A stretch of 64,000 bases of DNA from Ischnura elegans (Eukaryota; Arthropoda; Insecta; Odonata; Coenagrionidae). The DNA is taken from contig NC_060253.1 of assembly GCF_921293095.1 (NCBI RefSeq), positions 96,241,073-96,305,072 on the forward strand, written 5' to 3'. Shown here in pieces: positions 48,001 through 60,000 of this stretch; positions within the stretch are counted from its first letter, which is position 1, and every line of letters starts with the position of its first letter. A model generated the notes under the pieces. The model was not told where the DNA came from. It made no database searches and was given only the letters and a program-made list of their open reading frames with translations. The position numbers were made by a program, and so were the translations under genes.

Positions 48001-51000
48001 AAAAAGACTTTTTCTGAACATATGCTATCGGATCAAAATTATTCTTCTGCGGTTCAGTTGTGCATCTTACACATTTAATATATGAAGACAGGGTCTGAAG
48101 ATAATCATTATCTGATGGGTAAGAAAATGACAGATAATACTTTCTATAAAATTTATGAATGTTTCAATTGTCAGCCAATCAAATGGAATTAGAGACAACA
48201 GACAAAATCTACCGTATAAGCGTGTGTAAGAGGCGCACCTTTTTTCCCAAAAATTGTAGCCGAAAATGGGGGTGCGCCTCTTACACAAACTTCTTATCCT
48301 ACCCCCTCCCCTTCACCGGTCGCAAGTCCAAGGGGAACTGAGTGGCCTTGTTTTTCAGCGTGAGTCAGTCATCTGAAACCCTAGGTCAAAAACAAGCGGC
48401 TGGCAGGGGAGTTTCTCCCTTAGTGACGCATTTTTAAAATGCTCCTGTTTGCTTTTCTTACTCATAGGCATCGTGCCGTCACGTCGGTACCCCAGAGGTG
48501 AACACGGAAAAGATCGCGCGGGGTATTTCACTCCGGAGGGTGCGCTAAATTTACTGCCACGAGTGGGCATCCCGCGGCATTTATACTGCAAATAGTAATA
48601 GCGTATCAAACGTACAGAAGCGCGTAGTTTTGAAGGACAATACCTGGTTAATAGTCAACATGTCTTGCTGAGTAATTTCCATTACGCTGAGGATCTGATT
48701 TTTCAAAAATCATATTCAGTCGCAAATATAAGGATTATTGCAACTGATAATTGTATTGGTGTCAAAACCTGCTGTTTAAAAAATTCGAACGAGTGTGTTC
48801 ATTGTTGGACTAAATGGTGGATAGAAGAAATCGGAAATGCTTATAAGTGAAGAGCGCTGAAGGAGAGGTCAGGGGAAGGAGCGCGCTCCCTCCCCTCCGT
48901 GTTTCAAGCAACGAGGCTATGAGCGAAGGAGCAAGGAAAGAACAAGTCCGATCTTGCATGTGACGTCGTTGCCTTCAAAGCAAAGGGGTGAAGGCGCAGC
49001 AATGTGATGTACGCAGTTAGCATTGCCTGAAGTTTCCAGTCCGTCTCGTCTTGTTTGAATGTGCTTATACTACGCATGTTTCTTCCGAAATTGTGCTGTT
49101 TGGACTTTGTTGAATATTAGTAGCCTTGTTTTAACTATAAATCTTTGTGTCAATCAATTAGAGCTTAAAAAACTTAAATGCTGTCAGATATACGTCGCAT
49201 TAGGTCTCATAATTTGTAGAACTTCGTGCGTGTCATACAATTGCTGAAAGCTATCGAGATATCTTCGAGCTCAGTAGGTGACTCACCTAGCATGGCCTCC
49301 AGAAACTAGGAGAATTGAGCCTAGTAGACCGAAAAAGGTCAGTTGGTGAGATGGGGTAGGGATGAAACACGTTTCCTTTGTTCCCCTGTAACTTGATATT
49401 TTCCTATTTTCCTGTGTGGTCTCGGAAAGGAAGAAAAAAAGGCAGAGGCATTGGCTGAATGAGGGCAGAGTGTGGCTCCGTTAAATCTACGACGTGGTTA
49501 TTATCCTACGGTGCTGAGATTGCCCCGATTGTGGTCCAATCTCTTGGGAAGGTTCATGCGATGTGCCTGTCATGTTTTGCCTTAAAATTTTCCGCGGCTG
49601 CAATTCTATTGCAATACTCCTATGAGAGCTTTTAAACAAAATTCTTCGTGAGTAGGACAAGCATCGTAGAGCAACGGCGTCTGCGAAGTGAGGATCGGAA
49701 CTCTTTCTACTCCCTCTTATGCCGCTACTACCGCAGTTAGCAGTTATCAAATTTTCCTCTTTCAATTAGTATTGAAAGAGGAAATTTCTATAACAGCCGA
49801 AATTCCAGGCATACGTCTGCAACACCGCACGATAGGATAAAAAAATGCCGCAAATTTTTTTTTCTTTATAGCTTCGATGCTCAAAAATAGGGGTGCGCTT
49901 CTTACACGTGTGCACCTCTTACACACGCTTATACGTAGGGATGGGTCGAATAGTAGATTTCTCGAATTCGAATATCGAATTCGAATATCAAATCATTGCT
50001 CGAATATTCGAATACCTCGAATTTCGAATACCTCGAATACTAAACGATGAATGTGAAAATGTTTGACTAGGTCGCCTATGCAGCAGGAAACCCGAGATTT
50101 TGGCGAGTAATTGTGATTGCCTTTAAAGGATTCAAACAGGAATTTAGCTGATTAATGGAATATTTTAATTTTATGTAAACAATAGGGTAGTTTCCTTCAT
50201 TAAAGAAAACGAAAGGCATTGATTGTGATTCGTTAACCACCATTGGTGTATTCATAATATACATATTATTTGGTTCTAGAAATACCGGTTTAGATTAATG
50301 GCGATGGTCAATTTTTTCCTCATTTGAAAAAGGCCAGATTGGCGCCCATGCGATGCCACTCCTCGTGACATCACAGGGACCTTGTTTATACACGAGAGGA
50401 TAGCAGTTTTACATCGTCTGAGGTTACCAATGCATGCGTGAGGCACAGAGCTCAGGGAAACATGTCTTAATAATCACTTATTAAAACTGACTAAGTTCGG
50501 AAAGTTTTCTTCGTTTGATAAGGTATTAATAATCCTTATTTAAGCCAAGGGCTACCTGCTAGCATGGTACTCGGCTACCTGCTAGCATCCTGCGTCGTAT
50601 TAGCGCTCAGAGCCTCACCCCTAGGTCACCTCACTCGCGGCAGCGGGAAGCAGAACGACGTCACGCGGAGTTTTTCCCGGCAATCATACTTACTCGCGCG
50701 CTTGAAAATTTTCACTTTTAATTTAATCGCGAAAAATAGATATCGTCTTATAAAAATCTAAAAGCGTTAAATACGTACTCCAGGAGTACATATTAATATT
50801 TCGATTTAGGCAATAAAAAAATAATAGAAAAGCGCCCTATTTGAGCATTACGCCAAAATGCTAAGCCTCCGTCGTATTTCTTCGTCTGTCCGGCATTTAT
50901 TTTCTTGCGTAAAATGCTTAAATAAAGTCAGAAATACGTCGTGTTTGGTCTTTTTCTTTTTTAAATTACGCGCACATTACCAATATTTCAATCCAATGAA

Positions 51001-54000
51001 GGTGTAATAATAATTGCCGAAAGTCATTGTTAGACACCTTTCGGGCTAGTAGATGACTCATGCAGCAGTTGACCTCCGGAAAGGGGGAAATTCGAAGCAG
51101 GTAGGTAGAAAAAGGTCAGTGGGTGAGAAAAGGGGGTGGGCGCGAGACCAATTTTATTTTTCTCGCGTAACTTGATATTATTTTCGAAGCTAAGGTCTTC
51201 GTAATACTATCCCTGCGCGAGCCGGGACCTTTTGTTTGATTTCGGAGAAGAGGAAATCGTCGGAGGGGGTGGGGCGAACGCTGAATGGAGGGGGATAGCG
51301 GATCGTGGGAAATGCGCCAATGTCACTATCTCACGGCACTGAGTTTCTCCCTATGGTGGTTTCATCTCCTGGGGAAGATTCAAAAGTGCCTGTAGTTATT
51401 AGCCACAAAGTGCACATGGTAAACACCTCGTCTTTTTTTTTATCAAAAGATGGATGCGGGAAAATGGTCAGTGGGGCAGAAAGAGTGAAGGGTGAAACGC
51501 GATTCTATTATTTTCCGGTAACTTGATATTTGTTCGAAGCTAAGGTCTTCGTAATACGATTCCTCCACGAGCTGGGACTTTTTTTTATTTTGGAGAAGCG
51601 GAAATCGTGAGAGTGGCTGAGGCGAATGCTGAATGGAGGGGGATAGCGGATCGTGGGAAATACGACAATGTTGCTATCCCACGGCACTGAGGTTCTCCTG
51701 ATGGGGGACACCTGGGATTTTCGGATTTTTTTTACCCGATCAATTTCGGTTCCCCGCGTCGAAATCTTTTCGCCGCTCTAACCCGCAAATTTGATGTAGT
51801 TCGTCAACTTGCATAAAACGGCGCTGCATGGACTAAAAGAATAGAGTTCTCTCCATTTTTCCGAGTCAGCTACGAACGACGTGCGAGCGACAGTGTATGA
51901 CGCGAAATTCAAAGTATTCGAGGTATTCGAGACGGCACCTTTGGCATAACTATTCGAGATCTCGAATATCGAATACTTTCTAGTATTCGAGGTATTCGAG
52001 TATTCGCGGATACTATTCGCACATCTCTACTTATACGGTAGTTCCTCACATAGATAGAAAAATCGATGATTAGTCTGAGGAAAAATGTTGAACTGACAGC
52101 TTGATTGTTACCATCAATATTTTGTACAATTCCCTAATTTAATACGCACAGCATATTTTTATTTAGATGATCAATGAAATAGGTTTTGTGAAAAAAGTTA
52201 ATTCTATGATTTCTAGACCATATCATGAATAAAAGAGAAGGACCGACACCAAAATTTAAATAGTGCTAATTCCAATTTACTTACCCCATATTAATGGAGA
52301 GGCTTTGATAATTTGTAGCATTTCTCGTGAACATTGAAATCCAGAGAGTGACGCTTTCCCTCTGGTCCCAGTTCCAGGAAGACTCCAACGCAAATCCACC
52401 AAGGAGGAAATGTGTTGACTGCATATCACCCCCTCCATCTCTGCTGCATCCATTCTTCGACTAGAAGGACTTGCCTGGCATCAAACAGAAAGAGTTGTAA
52501 ATGCATTTATTCGTGCAGTATTCTATGAACTCGACAAATGACCCAGCAAATCGAGAATCAGGATCCATTGTTAGCCCTTTTTGTGCATACATAGTAAATG
52601 AATTGATTGTGACTGCCTGATTGCAAACAAATCTATGTCAGTGCCTCATAGACATTCTAACATATACTCATCTTTTCTATCACCACAAACTCAAAGCTGG
52701 GATTCAAAAATTTGATTAATTATTATAATTTTAGATTTTATAAGCCATCAAGCTGAAACCAGTGACGTACCCTTGGGGAATATTTTCGATTAGATTGTGT
52801 CAGCAGTTTCGACAGAGGACATCGTTGAAGTGGAATTGGCACACGACATGACTCTCCAGCTTCCATCAGAATCGACTTGATAGGAGTGTAGCAGAGCTCC
52901 AACTCAGAGCCAGATGCATTAATTGCATCTAGCACTAAGTAGAATTGGGAAGGCCTGTGGAAAAATTGTAAAAAATGTTGAGAAAAACAGAATACTTTTG
53001 AGAGCTTTCACCAAATATTGCAAAAATACATGTATAGTCCAGCCACCTACAGTATTACATCAGAAATTTTGGGCCAGTTAATTTTTAAACATAAGAAATA
53101 AAGTCACAAATTTATGAAAAGCTCAAATGATATGAATCTATAAAAACACATGTAGCTATCATCTAAAGAGATTCCCATGGTTTTCAAGTGCAAGCAATGC
53201 TCAATGGCACATAAAATGAGTTTGATTGGTTTAAACAAATAAACAAAAATTTTTGGCCCATTGCTGTTATTTATGTAGGTAATTTTCATTGATGTGAAAT
53301 TAATATAATACAGAAATCACTTTACACTAGAATGTGTCTTAAAAGCTTGAATTCCACTAGATGCCACTGGTTGCATTTTTTTATTCACCACCTAAGTTTC
53401 ATCATGCCTACCACCTGCTGTAGTATGGCAGACTGAGAGTACCTCTATTCCCCAGTATCTCACGTTTGATGCAGCAAGGGCTTAATTTACTTTCTATTGC
53501 ATAATACAAATAAAATACCCCCACTTACGTTTCCGCTGGAATGACATCCCAATTAGTAAGTCGTACAGATGGTCTTATTTCCATGCACAATGCCACAGAA
53601 CAGACCCGGCAGAAGCCGCCAACCATTCCGGGGCCACCAGAATACTGGATTTTGAGCAAGCCTTCTATTGTCTGAGGAAGGAAAAAAGATAATTTAACAA
53701 TACATAAAGTAATATTATAGTTTCATGGAAATTAAAAACCAGGTCAAATAAAAACCAAAGGATGATGATAAAGCAGAATCTTGATGCAACAAAATTAAAG
53801 GTACCTAAAAAGTAGCAAATTCATTATTGCAAAGACAAACTTTTTTTAATTAAATTTTTGGTGCTTTAGCTTACAATATAAGTTTCGATGAAGTCAATAA
53901 ATTCTCAAAACATTGAATGCATTCTTCTTATTAACAGGCAAATTATGATTATAACATTGTAACGGTATTATTCACAATTTACATGTTCTATCAACATTTT

Positions 54001-57000
54001 AAACGGCCTAAACCTTGTCCAAATCTACCATCACGTAAAATATGTTATTTCCATGAAAGAAACTAGTCAAACAAATGTAATATTCATTGGAGATGGCATA
54101 TTTTTTTTTAAATGCGGCAGCACACCAGCGTACATGCCACAGGGCTTTGCATCGCAATTTCGTAAATGACGAGTAAACAATGATCCCTGGAAATTCAAAA
54201 GCGCAAAATAATTATTAAGTATTCATTTTGTCCTCTAGTGAAGAGTTAATTTAAGAATTTCCATGATCTTATAAGCTGGTTTCTGAGAACCACACTTCCG
54301 AGGCTGCATGATGAACTGGACGAGATCACTAATCCAGAAAGTAGCTTCTAAGGATACGATTAACCACTTCCCCATATCATAAAATAATCTGTAAGACACT
54401 GTACCACACACTTGTGCTGGGTCATACATTGCCCAAGAGGTAACTACCACCGGACATGGTTCCAAGATGATGGAGCACAATCAAACCCCAGTGCCATTCA
54501 TCTAGATTGGGAAACCAGCATCTCGAGGTTCCCATTAAGTCAAATGGTGCTCAAAACCGCCATCACTCACATGAGGGACAGTGAGCATAAGCAACTGTGA
54601 ACAAGCAGGGGAGGCCGTGACTTCAATACAATCTTGTGAGCAAACAGAATGTGATATACAACTGCAGTGGCATTCCTGGGGGTCTGGACCCCCCCCCCTC
54701 CCCAAAATATAAAAACATGATTACTTTGCTTAGTCATAAAAGAAAACTAAATATTGAAAAATCATGTATTCATAAAAGATTTTTGTGAAAATGAAGTTTT
54801 TTTTCACTATGAAAACTGTTTTAAAAAATTAGTGAAAATCCCTCTACTTCGTACCATGTTTTCCAAAAATTTTCCTCCTGACCCCCCCTGGTTTTGGACA
54901 CTCCTCCCCTCAGGAATGGTAAAAACAGATAGTCCTTATTGAACAAACAAAATAACAAGGTGTGAGAAAAATAATACTCGCAAAAGACCTCAAGCACTAT
55001 TTCTTGATATTGTATTGAATAAACATAGAATAAATACAACTCGTATTTACTTTCACCACATACAACAAGGAACATATAAATAAACATACCTGAACAGAAT
55101 TTTGCCAATGAGCTCCATGAAGTTCAGGAAGGTTTGGAACACGGCCAGATGTGGCTGAAGTGGATGCTGAGCTACTCACACTGCTGGAATTGGACCGGAT
55201 GCTACCACCCGACCTACAATGACAATTCAAATCATTCAATACTAGAGATGGGTCGAATAGCAGATTTCTCGAATTCGAATATCGAATTCGAATATTAAAT
55301 CATTGCTCGAATATTCGAATACCTCGAATTTCGAATACCTCAAATACTAAATGATGAATGCTGGAATGTTTGACTCGGTTTCCTATGCAGCAGGCAACAC
55401 AAGATTTTGGGGAGTAATTTTGATTTACTTTAAAGGATTCGAACAGGACTTTAGCTGATTAATGAATATTTTAATTTTATGGAAACAATTGGGCATATAA
55501 TTAATTCAACTAACATCGCTTTACCCCCACTTCTGCTGCCAAGTGCTAGCTGACAATCTGAGGCATTTTGCAAAATACAAGCTCTTTTCCACCGAATTTT
55601 CTTCAATTATTTTCAGTGCATCTTTGGGAGTTCTCACGAGATAAGAAGATGAATTGGAATTGCTATCAGGGAGAAACCAAATATTCTGTGAAAATATCCC
55701 TTTGTCTGGGACTGTAAAAATAAAGATTTATAGCACCACTCATTAATTGTAACTTGATATATGCTTTCGGAAAAAAATACCGCATCAACTTCCGAGAAGC
55801 TCTGCTGCTCATATCGAGTTTCGCCAGAATGCTAACAATAAGTCTCCGTCGTATTTTGACATTTATTTCTTTGCGTAAAATGCTTCAATAAACTCAGAAA
55901 TACGTCGTGTTTGGTCTTATTCTTTTTGAAATTACGCGCACATTACTAATATTTCAATTCAATAAAGGTGTAACATCAATTGACGAAAGTTATTCTTAGA
56001 CACCTTTTGTGCTAATAGATGACTCATGCAGCGGTTGACCTCCGCAGAAATGGAGAACTTCGAAGCTGGTAGGAAAAAAAAGGTCAGTGGGGGAGGAAAG
56101 GGAGGGCCGGAAACACGTTTCTATTGTTCTCGTGTAACCCGGTATTTTTTCGAAGCTAAGGTCTTCGTAATATGATCCCTGCGCGAGCTGTGGCCTTTTT
56201 TTATTTTGAAGAAGAGGAAAGCCTCAGAGCTAGTGCTGAATGGAGAGGGATACCGGACCTTGGGAAATGCGCTAATGTAAGTATCCCAAGGTACTCACAC
56301 AGCAGTTGACCTCCAGAAATGGGGAACTTCGAAGCAGGTAGCCAGAAAAAGGTCAGTGGGTGAGAAAAGGGGGGAGGGCGTGAAACACGTTTTTATTGTT
56401 CTCGTAACTCGATATTTTTTTCGAAGCAGGGGTCTTCGTAATGCGATCCCTGCGCGATCTGGGGCCTTTTGTTTGATTTCGGAGAAGAGGAAAGCGTCAG
56501 AGTGGGTGAGGCAAGTGCTGAATGGAGGGGGATAGCGGATCGTGGGAAATGCTCTAAGGTTGCTATCCCACGGCACTGAGGTTCTCCTGGTGGGGGGAAT
56601 CGGGGATTTTCGTATTTTTTCACCCGACGATTTTCGGTTCCCCTCGTCGAACTCTTTTCACCGCTAAAATCCACGAATTTGATGTAATTCGTCAACTTGC
56701 GTAAAACGGCGCTGCGAGCACTAAATGACTACAGTTCTCTACATTTTTCCGAGTCAACTACCAACGACGTGCATGCGACAGTGTATGACGCGAAATTCAA
56801 AGTATTCGAGGTATTCGAGGCGGTACTTTTCGCATAACTATTCGAAACCTCGAATATCGAATACTTTCTAATATTTGAGGTATTCGAGTATTCGCGGATA
56901 CTATTCGCACATCTCTATTCAATACCTTAAATTTCAAAGTACCGTATATCTCCGAATATAGTCCCCCTCTGAATATAGTCCCCCCCCCCCTAATTTTGAG

Positions 57001-60000
57001 ACCCCAGTTTTGGGAAAAATTTTAAAATGCAAAGGAAGGCAGTTTTTCTGTGGTTAGTAAGTTAAGATTCTAGACTCAATAAAAACTATTTTTTTCTGTG
57101 AATAATAAGAACAAATCTGTTCACACATTTTCCATCACAACAAAATAACTATTCCTAAAATATGTTGTTATCCATTGCATGTATCAGTAATTTATAGTTC
57201 CTTAACCAGATGTAATGAAGTAATGAGAAAATTTTAAACTATCCAAGGCTATTGTATTTTTTTAAACACTCACAAATTATTAATATTTTTGATTTCCAAA
57301 TGACTACAGACAATGTAAATATATAAGCTTTAACATAAAGCCCATAAAGAGTATTGCATTTGGCCCTGAAACTTCCTTAGACCCAGTATAACACACCCAT
57401 CAAGTCATGTCAAATCCAAGTGACTAGAAGAATTTAGGAAATCTAAATAAAATTGTGTTAAATAAATTATAAATATTATAAAAATATTGCCATCTAATGC
57501 CTGCTAAGCAAAATAATTAAACTACGGGACTTACAAATATCAAAGTAATAAAATTAAGAAATAAACTTTTTCCACCAAACATAAACACTGAAAAAATATG
57601 TTATCAATTTTCAATGCCTCGTTGCGAATCATTGCATAAGTTACACAAAGAGTTTCTGCTCTGCATTTGCGCACAAATTCGACGATATTTTCCTCTAATT
57701 CTATGAATCTGCCGCATTGAGACCCCCGAAATGACTTCCGTGATGTATTAGCGCTTTGCAATCTCACCAAAGACTTTCTTTCCACACCAAATTTTTCAGC
57801 CATTATATGAATACTATGATTTACGGCGCATTCTGCAACGGCTATTTTTAAATTGGCATCGAAACTCCGTCTTTGATGGCTTCTAATCTGCCGCAGGATT
57901 GATCCTCATCTTTCTACTTGATCCATCACCTCACTGTTGAACATAAAATTATTTTTAATAAAGAAAATATCGCGGAAATAATTGTGAAATATTATGTGAC
58001 GTAATTTATCGATCCTACTTACCCTGGCGAATTGAAGATATTCCTCCATAAATTGAACGCACTTTCGATGCTGAGTCGCTGGATTTCGATCAAATGCAGT
58101 AATGCCGGTGCTTCTGGTTTAAAGCCATTGATTATTGCGCCTTTTCAGAAACAAATGCATAACTATTGCGCATTCTTGTTCTGTGAAGGCGGTAAAGGCA
58201 GTGGTTGTAAACACGAACCGCACGGGCACATGGACATATAGTAGCTACGGCCGCAATGAAATGCGAAATTGTCACGAAAGGTTTACTTTATCTGTTTATT
58301 TTTCGCAATGATTTAAATCGTGTTACTATTAAATGAGCGACGGGTACATATACTATTGATTCAATTCTAGTGTTCGATTAGTGTGATAGTGTGTGTTTAG
58401 TTTTAATTTTAATTACTTATTGTTTTGCGTCATAAAGTGATCAGTGTCGATTGAATTATTCTAACAATACTTTTCCAAGAAAAATTAACGGCTACCCCAT
58501 GGATTCCATGAAAACGCGTATTCGATATGCTCTTTGAATCGGAAGAATCGTATCTTTACAACATTTGTGGCAAAAATTGTCTTAATTTCCGGTAAAACGT
58601 GGCAGTATTTACTCATATCTTCGATTATAATCCTCATAAATATACTCAAATAGAAAGACTACGAGAAAATTAGCCATTATGCCGTTATTTATAACTTGAT
58701 GGTCACCTTTAGTATGCTAAATTGGATAACACTCGATTATAGTCCCCCCCCCCTTACTTTTCCTCGGCCATTTTTGGAAAAAAAGGGGGGACTATATTCG
58801 GAGATATACGGTACTTACTAATAGTGAGAATAATTACTACCATTTCTTCTGATTTAAAATGTGCATTTCCACAGGAATGGGTCCTCTTAACTCTAAAAGT
58901 AAATTCCTATACAGTAAAATAATACAAGGAACATATAAAGGAACATACCTGAACAGAATTTTGCCAATGAGCTCCATGAAGTTCAGGGAGATTATATACA
59001 TATACAGTAAAATAATACATGTATTATTTTACTGTATATGTATATATGGGACGATAGTAACAGTAAATTGTAGAGGAGACAATAAGATTTCATTTAACGA
59101 CAACAATGATGTCCTTCCTTAGTGAAATTGATATAAAGTAAGCGTACAAATATCTTGTGGTCAAAGTTTAGCATGGGCTTATCCTGAGTGATATACATCC
59201 CAGATGACATCCATGGACATGGAGTCATTATAGCGTTACTGCAATCACTAGCAGTCATTACAAGCCGATGATTTCCCTGTGCTATTCTACATGACCAAAC
59301 CAACATAATAAAGTCACTTGCAACAACTAGCTACCTTTGCAATAGGTCATTTTCTTTGGATGGACTTCATAATGGATTTACACTGAACAAGGTAAAGGCA
59401 TTCATTGTAAGTACAATTTTAAAATCATAAAATTTAAAGGACGGAACACATATGGGAGAATTTTATGTTTTCTCTTTATTTTAGCCTATTTTGCTGACAG
59501 CTAATGATTATTAATGAAAAAAATAACATTCACCATGTAATAATTAAAATTTCTCAAATCAAATTTCACATTCACCATGTAATAATTAAAATTTCTCAAA
59601 TCGATTTGCATTCACTAATATCTTATGACACTGAATGTTGATGGGAGTAAACCTCAATGACGACAGCTGCAAATATTTTCTCATCTTTGGGAAATGTTGG
59701 AGGGGAAACATTTTTCTTTCCATCATGAAAACGAAAAAATAATTTTTTTCCCAGTTACTACTACCACTACTTGCAGTGCTACATCTATTCTGTAGAATTT
59801 AGATTTAAGCTACCACTTCGCTAGCTTTGAAAGAGTTTCTCAAAAAGTTCAGCAGCAAGGCGATGAACTCATAAGCAATCTATTTATTCCCCATGCTTGC
59901 TATTGATAACTGTATTTGAAGGCATATAAGACGTACTCTAATTTCAAAATGGTACACTAAAGAAATAAAGTCCGTGTGAAGGCACATCTCTCCAATCACT

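Larger units (their letters stand above)
48212..52038. mobile_element. Tc1/mariner-pogo-like TIR element (CCGTATAAGCGTGTG ends) carrying nested insertions
   Basis: Inverted ends CCGTATAAGCGTGTGTAAGA and the reverse complement, flanked by TA on both sides (48210-48211, 52039-52040). Its own length is about 1.73 kb once the hAT-like element 49936-52029 (inserted 2 bp inside its terminal inverted repeat region) is removed. The subterminal G/C-rich hairpins (GGGGTGCGCC and GGTGCGCTTC) resemble pogo/Tigger-type elements. No transposase recognised. Confidence 0.8.
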
